The notes beneath the pieces are model-generated. The model worked only from the letters and a program-made list of their open reading frames with translations, was not told the DNA's origin and did not search any database. A stretch of DNA of 64,000 bases from contig NZ_JAODBT010000003.1 in assembly GCF_027497995.1 (NCBI RefSeq), positions 124,001 to 188,000 on the forward strand, read 5' to 3'. The translations under genes and the position numbers were made by a program. This document shows positions 28,929 through 35,969 of this stretch, in pieces. Numbering within the stretch: the first letter of the stretch is position 1; each line of letters begins with the position of its first letter. This DNA is from Stenotrophomonas sp. Iso1. GTDB lineage: Bacteria > Pseudomonadota > Gammaproteobacteria > Xanthomonadales > Xanthomonadaceae.

Positions 28929-31376
28929 TTAGAACTTCACGGTCATTTCCAAACCGTAGGTGCGTGGCTCGGTGATGGTGGCGCCCACGACGCCCAGCGG
29001 GCCACGGCCGTAGGTATTGAGGCCGCGCACGTACTGGTTGTCGAACACGTTGTTGCCGTACACCGCCCAGTTCCAATAGCCCTGCGGTGACGTCCAGTTG
29101 ATGCGCAGGTCGGTGCGCTCACGCGCTTCCCCCACATCCAGCAGCTTGTTCACGCCGCAATCGCCCTGCAGATCGGACGCAGCATTGCAACGCGTGCGAC
29201 CGCGATAGGCGTGACGGGCCGACAGACGCAACCTGCCGTTCTCGCCCAACTCCACTTGGTAAGCCGCACCCGCCGATGCGCTGAAGCGCGGCTCGCCGGT
29301 TGCTGCGCCATCCAGGTCAGTGCCTTCCGGCGTGATGTAGTTCTTGTACTTGGAGTCGATCCACTCTGCCTGCGCGTCCAAAGTGAAGCCATCGGTAACT
29401 TTCCAGCGCATGTCGAAATCGATGCCGGTCGCTTCCAGGTCACCGGTATCGAAGACATAGCGCGGGATGTCCACCGGATTGTTCGGGTCCGGATCAATCA
29501 AGCGGATCGCCTGGCGATTGTCGTAGCGGTAGTGGAATAGCGAGGCGTTGTACGAAAAGCGGTCGAACGCCTGCTTGATGCCCATTTCCACGTTCCAGAC
29601 ATCTTCGTTCTCGAACGCCGGGCCGATCTGCAGTGCGTTGAATCCGCCGGCCTTGTAGCCCTTGGCCAACGAGGCGAACACCATGGTGTCGTCGTTGAGG
29701 TGGTAGTCGATGACGAAGCGCGGGCTCCAGTCGCTCCAACTCTTCTTGTCACGCACCTTCTGGCCTTTGTTGACCATGGCGGGTGGGTCGATGAAAGCCA
29801 TGTCGAAGGTGAGCAACTCGCGGGTAATCGGGATGCCCATGCTCTCCAGCGCCTGGAAGAAGCCGATGGCTTCCAGCGTGTCCAGCTTGCCTTCCAGCCC
29901 CGGTGCGTTGCGCGGTGTGTTGAGCCAGGTGAAGTCTTTCTCATCGCGCGTGTAGCGCAGGCCGAAGGTCAGGTTGAGGCGATCCGTGGCTTTCCAGATC
30001 ACATCACCGAACGCGGCATACGATGTGGTCGCCAGCGTATTGGTGAAGCGCTCGTTCCAGCGCTCGCCCACCAGCGATATCGGGATGCCATTCATCTGCG
30101 CGAGCATCGAGGTGAAGCCAAACAGACTGCCATCAGGCGTGGGGGCAATCCCGAGATTTCGCACGATGTTGTCCACCGCCTCGGTATTGGTGTTGACCTG
30201 GCTGGTCTGGTCGGCGTCCTCCTTGAAATAGCTGACCCCGCCCACCCAATCGATGTGCTCATTGCTGCCGGAGAACTTGAACTCCTGGTAGAAGGTTTCG
30301 TTGCTCTCGGTGTTGACCGAATCCACGTACAGGTCGAAGCGGTTGGTGGCGTCTTCCTCGGTGTGGTTCGTCGAGTCGTACTGACGCCACGCCGTGGTTG
30401 AGGTCAGGTTGCCCCAGCTCAACGCGTGGTCAACGATCAGGTTGACGCCGTCAAAGGTGCGCCACTCGGCGTTGTCGGCATCGCTGTAGGTGGGTGTCTT
30501 GCGCGGGTCGAGGAAGTCGTCCGAATTCGCCGGCACCGTCGGGCGCTGCGGGTACGGCGGCAGCTCGACGATGCCGGTGGTGACGCGGCCGTTCTGGTCC
30601 AGGCTTTCGTGATCCCAGCTGACGTAGGCGGTGGTGTTGTCACCGAAGGTCACCTGCCAGGCCGCGCGCGTGGCCCAGACGTTCTCGCCGCCCAGGTCCT
30701 TGCCGGTGGCACCGTCCTGGAACCAACCGTCGCTGGTGTTGATCAGCGCGTTGAAGCGCAACGCCGAGTGATCGCCAGTGGGGATGTTCCACATCGCATC
30801 GGCGTATTTCTTGCCGTAATTCCCCACCCGCACCGTGGCGCGCGCTTCGGTTTCAGCCTGCGGCCGACGCGTGACCAGCGAGATAGCGCCGGCAGCGGTG
30901 TTGCGGCCGAACAAGGTGCCTTGCGGCCCCTTCAAGACTTCGATGCGTTCGACATCAACGAAGGGCAACAACACGCCGCCACCGCGCCCGCCGTACACGC
31001 CATCAACGAAGATCCCCACCGCCGGATCCGTGCCGATGCCGAAATCACTGGTCTCCACGCCGCGCAGGCGGAATGAGGGCTGCGTCGGCTGCACCGCATC
31101 AATGACCAGGCCCGGCACGAACGCGTCGATGTCACCGAGGTTTTCCGCCGCCACATCGCTGAGCAGGTTCTGGTCCAGCACCTGCAAAGCGATGGGTACG
31201 TCCTTGAGCTCCTGCTCGCGGCTCTGCGCGGTGACGGTGATCCTATCCAGCGTGGTGGCTGCATCGGCATCCTCCTTGGCCGATTGCGCCATGGCCACCC
31301 CACTCGCCCCCAACACCATCAGCCCGGCAATTGCCCGCTGCAGCCCAGTTACCAGACTCCGTTGTTTCACTCGCAT
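28929..31376 (-). CDS. TonB-dependent outer-membrane receptor
   Basis: An 815-residue outer-membrane beta-barrel. The signal peptide ends near AMAQ (residue ~31). A TonB-box-like ITVTAQ is followed by a plug domain with RLRGVET, FVDGVYGGRGGG and VERIEVLKGPQGTLFGRN. The barrel ends with the aromatic terminus TYGLEMTVKF. It resembles large receptors common in xanthomonads and sphingomonads for non-siderophore substrates, but the ligand cannot be named. It is the last gene of a three-gene operon, 34 bp after the di-haem cytochrome, suggesting uptake of a compound handled by the two lipoproteins. Confidence 0.95.
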   Translation of the reverse strand: MRVKQRSLVTGLQRAIAGLMVLGASGVAMAQSAKEDADAATTLDRITVTAQSREQELKDVPIALQVLDQNLLSDVAAENLGDIDAFVPGLVIDAVQPTQPSFRLRGVETSDFGIGTDPAVGIFVDGVYGGRGGGVLLPFVDVERIEVLKGPQGTLFGRNTAAGAISLVTRRPQAETEARATVRVGNYGKKYADAMWNIPTGDHSALRFNALINTSDGWFQDGATGKDLGGENVWATRAAWQVTFGDNTTAYVSWDHESLDQNGRVTTGIVELPPYPQRPTVPANSDDFLDPRKTPTYSDADNAEWRTFDGVNLIVDHALSWGNLTSTTAWRQYDSTNHTEEDATNRFDLYVDSVNTESNETFYQEFKFSGSNEHIDWVGGVSYFKEDADQTSQVNTNTEAVDNIVRNLGIAPTPDGSLFGFTSMLAQMNGIPISLVGERWNERFTNTLATTSYAAFGDVIWKATDRLNLTFGLRYTRDEKDFTWLNTPRNAPGLEGKLDTLEAIGFFQALESMGIPITRELLTFDMAFIDPPAMVNKGQKVRDKKSWSDWSPRFVIDYHLNDDTMVFASLAKGYKAGGFNALQIGPAFENEDVWNVEMGIKQAFDRFSYNASLFHYRYDNRQAIRLIDPDPNNPVDIPRYVFDTGDLEATGIDFDMRWKVTDGFTLDAQAEWIDSKYKNYITPEGTDLDGAATGEPRFSASAGAAYQVELGENGRLRLSARHAYRGRTRCNAASDLQGDCGVNKLLDVGEARERTDLRINWTSPQGYWNWAVYGNNVFDNQYVRGLNTYGRGPLGVVGATITEPRTYGLEMTVKF

Positions 31377-31410
31377 CGCCTCTCTCCCAAAGCAGTGGGT
31401 GAAAGCCGGC

Positions 31411-32598
31411 TCAAATCGCCGGCGGTCCCGTCTTGTTGACCGGCACCGCGCCGGCCGTCGTATCGCAACTTCCTTCCAGCGCGTTGATCCATTCGCGGAT
31501 CAACGCCACGCCTTCCTTGTGAACCACCGCCCTGCCCACCTCCGGCATCATCACCGCCGGATCATCGCTGTCCATGCGGTAGGCAATGATCGAAGCATCG
31601 GCATCGCCAGGCAGCACGTCATACAAACGATTGCCCGTGCCCTTGCCGGCCGCGATGGGCTGCTTGCAAAGGCCGAGCTTGAGGTGGTCGTTGGTCGGCG
31701 CATCCAGCCACAGCCCCGAGGTGATGGCCGGGCCGGTACGGCTGTGGCAATGGCCACAGTTCACGTCCAGATAGGCACGTGCGCGCGCTTCCAGCGGTGC
31801 CTGCGGGTTGGTGGCATCGGCCAGACGCGGCAGCTGCGCCGCAGCCGGCACACCCGCGAGATACCCCACCCGTGTCAGATGCGCCAATTGGTTCTCACGC
31901 CCATCGGCATAGTCGAAATCGCGGTTCAAATGACGCGCCTTCGGTCCGATCGGCAACAGCTTTCGCGAGCGGTTGTCGGTGATGTGGCAACCGGCGCATT
32001 GGTTCTGGTCCGGCACCTGATACGAGAACGCTTCGCGCGCACCGGCGTCATCCACCAGCTCCAGCTCCACGGTTGCGCCGGTGCGCTGCAGCGTGGCCGC
32101 CGTCTGCTCGCGGTTCCACACATAAGGCAGCGCCACCCAACCTTCCTTGCGATGTACCAGCAGCCGGGTTTCGATCAGGTGCACCTTGGACAGATCCAGA
32201 CTTTCATCCTGCAGCACCGACTGCGACGGCGGCGTGCGTGCGACCGACTTGCCATCCGCCGCGCCGCCAGAAGGCAGCGGGTAATAAAACGTCTTGCTGA
32301 GAATGGTGCCAACCGGGAAATCGAACGCATGCTCGGGTTGGTAACCAGCGGCCTCACCTTTCGGCATCCACACGGTTCGCAACTTGTGCGCGTAGTCGCT
32401 GAACAACGGCGTGTTCAGGTCATAGGGCACCACACCTTCATTGAGCCGCAACTTACCGCCGTCGATGCGCAGCACATGCCACTCATCCAGCGTCGGCGGT
32501 TGCCCGTCAGCGAAGAAATGCACCTGCGGCTTGCCACAACCGGCCAGCGCCAACAGCAGCCCGGCCAATACTCCCATCCGCACCATCAGCTTCTGCAT
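31411..32598 (-). CDS. di-haem cytochrome c lipoprotein (SO_2930/HNE_0200-type family)
   Basis: A 395-residue lipoprotein with signal and lipobox LALAGC (Cys 21). It has two c-type haem sites, CAGCH (201-205) and CGHCH (281-285). A VMMPE segment near residue 350 may supply a methionine ligand. The N-terminal ~190 residues (PYDLNTPLFSDYAHKLRTVW, then TILSKTFYYPL) form the uncharacterised domain of this family. From memory, TIGR03806 describes this family and is usually adjacent to the TIGR03805 beta-helix family; that is exactly the order here, 9 bp downstream. It probably acts in electron transfer or oxidation at the periplasmic face. Substrate unknown. Confidence 0.9.
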   Translation of the reverse strand: MQKLMVRMGVLAGLLLALAGCGKPQVHFFADGQPPTLDEWHVLRIDGGKLRLNEGVVPYDLNTPLFSDYAHKLRTVWMPKGEAAGYQPEHAFDFPVGTILSKTFYYPLPSGGAADGKSVARTPPSQSVLQDESLDLSKVHLIETRLLVHRKEGWVALPYVWNREQTAATLQRTGATVELELVDDAGAREAFSYQVPDQNQCAGCHITDNRSRKLLPIGPKARHLNRDFDYADGRENQLAHLTRVGYLAGVPAAAQLPRLADATNPQAPLEARARAYLDVNCGHCHSRTGPAITSGLWLDAPTNDHLKLGLCKQPIAAGKGTGNRLYDVLPGDADASIIAYRMDSDDPAVMMPEVGRAVVHKEGVALIREWINALEGSCDTTAGAVPVNKTGPPAI

Positions 32599-32607
32599 GC
32601 CGGGCCC

Positions 32608-33843
32608 TCAACCACGCTTGAGGTCGATGGCCGGCAAACGCGGCAACTCGCAGTCGAACGGCTTGGCATCCTTGCTCGGGTTCTTGTAGCCGCCCGGGCC
32701 GTCGGCATTGATCACGCCGCTGATGTTGCGCAGGCAGATCTGCGGGCCCACCTTGACCCCGTCCACCACGCGCTCCTTGTTGTAGTAGCCATCCCACAGC
32801 ACGTCCGGGAAATTTCCGGTCAACCCATACATCGCCACCTTCAGCGCTTTCAGGTCAAAGCCATCCGGTGAATCGCCACCGCCGGACAGCCTGTTGTTGT
32901 GCACGTAGATGCGCTCCGGGTACGGGTCGAAGTTGGGCGATGCGCTGCTGTCCTTGTAGCCGGTGGAATACACACTGGAGATGATGATGTTGGTGGTGGC
33001 GTTGTCGCGCACCTCGTTGTCGAACACCTCGATGTCATCGTTGGAATTGATGACGATGCCCGACCCGGCCGGCACGCTGGCCACCGGCGTGCCCTTGGCA
33101 CCGAAGTTGGCGTGATTGTTGGCGATGACTTTGTTGTTGAACACGCGGATGTTGGCGCCCTGTTGCGACAGGCCCGGCATGTTGAACACCAGGATGCCGC
33201 CGGTATTGCCGGTAGCCACGTTGTCGTAAACATCCGCATTGCGGGTGTTTTCCACCTCGATGCCGGCCACGTTCTGCTCGGCGCGGCTGTTGCGCACGAT
33301 CACCCCGTCGGACTGGCCCACATAGATGCCGGCGTCGGAGGCACCAATGGAAATGGTGTCTTCAATCAGCACGTTCTTGGTCAGCACCGGGTAGATGCCG
33401 TAGGCGCCGTTCTTGGTGCTGGGGCCGCCGGTCCACTGCACCTTGATGCCGCGGATGGTGATGTGTTCGGACTCGCTGATCTTCAGCCCGTCGCCCTTGG
33501 AGTCCTCAATGGTGAGGTTCTCGATGGTGAAGTTGTCGCCGTTGACCAACAGTCCTTCGGCGCCCGCTTTCTGGCCCTTGAAGCTGAGTACGGTCTGGTC
33601 TCTACCGGCGCCACGAATGGTCACCCCATCCGCGCGCAGGCTCAGGCTGCGCTCGAACTGATGCTTGCCAGCGGGGATCTCGATCACGTCGCCCGGCTTG
33701 GCATCGAGCAGGCGCTCCTGCAGCGTGGCCGCAAATGCCCCGTCCGCCGCCGCGACCTCCGGGACCTGTGGCGCCTGCTTCTGGCAGCCCGCCGCCAACA
33801 CGCTCAATGTGGCGGCAATCGCCAAGGTAATGCTGCGCTGCAT
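32608..33843 (-). CDS. parallel beta-helix repeat lipoprotein (TIGR03805-like)
   Basis: A 411-residue exported lipoprotein with lipobox VLAAGC (Cys 20) followed by Gln, suggesting outer-membrane sorting. The mature protein begins with a region about residues 40-100 (PGDVIEIPAGKHQFERSLSL) like the first turns of pectate-lyase-type proteins. It continues as a right-handed beta-helix with repeated turns such as NVLIEDTISIGASDAGIYVG and VIVRNSRAEQNVAGIEVENT. The start at 33843 is chosen for its ribosome site (GGAGAGGATTC). It is first in the operon with the di-haem cytochrome and the TonB receptor. Beta-helix proteins bind or cleave polysaccharides or scaffold metal delivery (NosD-like); no catalytic motif is evident. 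Confidence 0.92.
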   Translation of the reverse strand: MQRSITLAIAATLSVLAAGCQKQAPQVPEVAAADGAFAATLQERLLDAKPGDVIEIPAGKHQFERSLSLRADGVTIRGAGRDQTVLSFKGQKAGAEGLLVNGDNFTIENLTIEDSKGDGLKISESEHITIRGIKVQWTGGPSTKNGAYGIYPVLTKNVLIEDTISIGASDAGIYVGQSDGVIVRNSRAEQNVAGIEVENTRNADVYDNVATGNTGGILVFNMPGLSQQGANIRVFNNKVIANNHANFGAKGTPVASVPAGSGIVINSNDDIEVFDNEVRDNATTNIIISSVYSTGYKDSSASPNFDPYPERIYVHNNRLSGGGDSPDGFDLKALKVAMYGLTGNFPDVLWDGYYNKERVVDGVKVGPQICLRNISGVINADGPGGYKNPSKDAKPFDCELPRLPAIDLKRG

Positions 33844-33919
33844 GAATCCTCTCCCCATACGCCTACAGATGGTGGATGCAGTCTGGGCTTCAGGAAGTGT
33901 TCACGCGAAGGGCAGGACC

Positions 33920-33947
33920 GGCATACTTGGGGGGGTATAGCGGACAA
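33920..33947. promoter_or_regulatory. putative divergent promoter/operator with a G7 tract
   Basis: Between the beta-helix operon and the divergent AraC gene. On the minus strand TTGTCC (33942-33947), a 16-bp spacer and TATGCC (33920-33925) form a weak promoter-like pair. The spacer contains seven consecutive C (G on plus, 33929-33935). An imperfect dyad GCATAC...GTATAGC (33921-33941) covers it. On the plus strand TATAGC (33936-33941) could be the AraC gene's -10. These are by-eye matches. Confidence 0.35.
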
Positions 33948-33963
33948 GCTTGAGGGAGCTTCG

Positions 33964-35001
33964 ATGCAACGGAAATCAGGAAACGGTGACAGGCTATCCA
34001 TCGCCAACGTCCCAACCAACATGCTGTGCGGGCTGCTGCTGCTCGCTGCGGAGTACAACGTCAACAGTGAAAACTGGCTGGCCGGGCAGCGTTTGAGCAT
34101 CGAGCAACTCAACGATCCGTTGACACGCATTTCCTACCGGCAGGCGATTGAGGTGATCCGCCGCGCCCTCCCCACCCTTCCCATCGACGGCGTTGGCCTG
34201 GCCATGGGCGGCAACCAGAACGGCGGCAACTTCGGTTTACTGGGTCTGGCGATGAAGACGGCACCCACTTTCGGCGATGCCGTGCGGATCGGGCTGGACT
34301 ACCAGCGCAACCTCGGCCCGCTGATGGCGCTGTGCCTGGAAGACCTGAGCGACCAGACCCTGGCGGTCATCGCTACCGCACCGGAAGAGGCGCACGACCT
34401 GCTGCCATTCCTGTGCGAGGAAATGTTCTCCAGCATCCTGATGCTGGGCCGCGAACTGGCCGGCGATACGTTCACCCCGTTGCGACTGGAACTGGGTTAC
34501 CCAGCGCCACCACATGCGGAGAAGTACCGCACGCTGTTCCGCTGCGACATCCAATTCGAGCAACCCCGCCATGCAATGGTGCTGGGCCAGCACTGGATGG
34601 AACTACCGTTCGCCAGCTACAACCCGGTGACATCACAGCAGGCCTTGTCGCTGTGCCGTGCGCAGTTGGCCACCTTGTCATCGCGCGGCGAAACCACCGC
34701 CGCCGTGGAGCGCTTGTTGCGCCCGCAGCTGCGCGACAACCCACAAATGAGTGAGGTAGCACTGGCCCTGCACCTGAGCGAACGCACCCTGCGTCGACAG
34801 CTGGCCGACGAGGAAACCAGCTTCAGCGAAGTGCATGACCGTGTGCGCAGCGAACGTGCGCTGGAACTGCTGCAGAACCCGGAACTGGCCATTGCGGCCA
34901 TCGGCAATCAACTGGGTTTCAACGACGCGCGCGAGTTCAGGCGCGCGTACAAACGCTGGACCGGGCAGACGCCGAGCGAGACCCGGCGTCATCTGGCCTG
35001 A
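33964..35001 (+). CDS. AraC-family transcriptional regulator
   Basis: A 345-residue regulator. The N-terminal ~200 residues match the effector-binding domain found in OruR/ArgR-like AraC proteins (IEVIRRALPTLPIDGVGLAM, LLGLAMKTAPTFGDAVRIG). The C-terminal ~100 residues are the AraC DNA-binding domain with both HTHs (MSEVALALHLSERTLRRQL and AIAAIGNQLGFNDAREFRRA). The start at 33964 follows GAGGGAGC; the longer upstream open frame is antisense to the beta-helix gene and is rejected. It is divergent from the beta-helix/cytochrome/TonB operon, so it is its probable activator. The effector is unknown. Confidence 0.94.
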   Translation: MQRKSGNGDRLSIANVPTNMLCGLLLLAAEYNVNSENWLAGQRLSIEQLNDPLTRISYRQAIEVIRRALPTLPIDGVGLAMGGNQNGGNFGLLGLAMKTAPTFGDAVRIGLDYQRNLGPLMALCLEDLSDQTLAVIATAPEEAHDLLPFLCEEMFSSILMLGRELAGDTFTPLRLELGYPAPPHAEKYRTLFRCDIQFEQPRHAMVLGQHWMELPFASYNPVTSQQALSLCRAQLATLSSRGETTAAVERLLRPQLRDNPQMSEVALALHLSERTLRRQLADEETSFSEVHDRVRSERALELLQNPELAIAAIGNQLGFNDAREFRRAYKRWTGQTPSETRRHLA

Positions 35002-35009
35002 GGCCTCGA

Positions 35010-35393
35010 TCAGTCGAGGATCATCACCGCATCGACTTCAAACGCGGCGCCCTTCGGCAAGCCTGACACTTCGATGGTGGAGCGAGCCGGGAACGGTGCC
35101 TGGAAGTATTCCTGCATCACCGCATTGACCTTGGCGAACTCACCCAGGTCGGTCAGGTACAGGCCCAGACGGACCATCTTGTCCAGCGAGCCGCCGGCTT
35201 CTTCAGCCACCGCCTTGAGGTTGTCGAATGCACGACGGGCCTGCGCAGTCACGTCGCCAGCGACGATGTCACCGGTGGCCGGGTCCAACGGAATCTGGCC
35301 GGAGAAGTACACGGTATTGCCGGCGCGCACGGCCTGCGAATACGGGCCGATGGCGGCCGGGGCGTTGGTGGTGTTGATGATCTGGCGGGACAT
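35010..35393 (-). CDS. ridA: RidA family 2-iminobutanoate/2-iminopropanoate deaminase
   Basis: A 127-residue trimeric enzyme that hydrolyses reactive enamine/imine intermediates from PLP enzymes. It has the family signature near the C-terminus (PARSTIEVSGLPKGAAFEVD), with the carboxylate-binding Arg 104, and AIGPYSQAV near the start. The start at 35393 fits the family length; the frame extends upstream without homology. It lies downstream of spoT on the same strand, a common order (spoT-ridA), but separated here by a 576-bp gap carrying repeats. Confidence 0.96.
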   Translation of the reverse strand: MSRQIINTTNAPAAIGPYSQAVRAGNTVYFSGQIPLDPATGDIVAGDVTAQARRAFDNLKAVAEEAGGSLDKMVRLGLYLTDLGEFAKVNAVMQEYFQAPFPARSTIEVSGLPKGAAFEVDAVMILD

Positions 35394-35470
35394 GGACAGC
35401 TCCACTGGGAAAAAGGTTGGCCATTGTAGCGCCCGCCCATGGCACCGGCTGGCACCGGACCACGCCATTC

Positions 35471-35610
35471 ATGCACATGGACAAATTATCACCACCTCTT
35501 GAAAAGGCCCACCCAGCAAGGGCCAGCGCGCCTTATCCACAGCTTCTGCGCTAGGTATCGCACATGCGCTGTGGAAAACCGGCGGGCGGGCGAGTGGCAG
35601 CAAAAAGACC
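35471..35610. repeat. DnaA-box repeat, copy A
   Basis: First copy of a ~130-bp imperfect direct repeat in the ridA-spoT gap. It contains a perfect DnaA box TTATCCACA (35533-35541, plus) and TGTGGAAAA (35570-35578, one mismatch on the minus strand). Shared blocks with copy B include TGGACAAATT, TCACCAC, AAGGGC and CGCTGTGGAAAAC. Copy B starts about 274 bp further on. Confidence 0.8.
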
Positions 35611-35744
35611 AGCCGGGACTTCACGTGCCCGAATGGCTTCAGCGGATGACGGGGAAGATCATGCGATCCGATGTTCCTTCCTTGCGGCAATCACCCGGCG
35701 CGATGCCGGAAGCACACCCCAATCAAGACCACCTTGCCGCATCT

Positions 35745-35874
35745 GCACATGTGGACAAATTTTCACCACATCCTGAAGAGGCCCAGCCCATAAGGGCTAC
35801 CGAGGGTTATCCACACCTTGTGCGCCCACTGCCGCACATCCGCTGTGGAAAACATGCGGAGCTCGCGCGGCAAT
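35745..35874. repeat. DnaA-box repeat, copy B
   Basis: Second copy of the direct repeat. It contains TGTGGACAA (35750-35758, one mismatch from a DnaA box on the minus strand), a perfect TTATCCACA (35807-35815, plus) and TGTGGAAAA (35844-35852, one mismatch, minus). Box order and spacing follow copy A closely. No protein-coding frame in this gap looks real. Confidence 0.8.
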
Positions 35875-35969
35875 CGCCCCCCTGCCGGTAAAACGCAGCC
35901 AAGCGGCGCACAGACGGAAGCACAGCGACACTTACCGGTCGCGCAGGTGCGCCTTTCGCGCGGACCGGC

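Noticed and set aside
32899-33963. Upstream extension of the AraC gene to 700 residues
   Set aside because: The extra part is antisense to the beta-helix gene; AraC homology and a ribosome site begin at 33964.
35471-35874. Chromosomal origin of replication
   Set aside because: No dnaA, dnaN, rpmH or AT-rich unwinding region nearby; a DnaA-binding cluster outside oriC fits better.
35439-35891. Small protein gene in the spoT-ridA gap
   Set aside because: It spans both DnaA-box repeats, has no ribosome site and no protein-like character.
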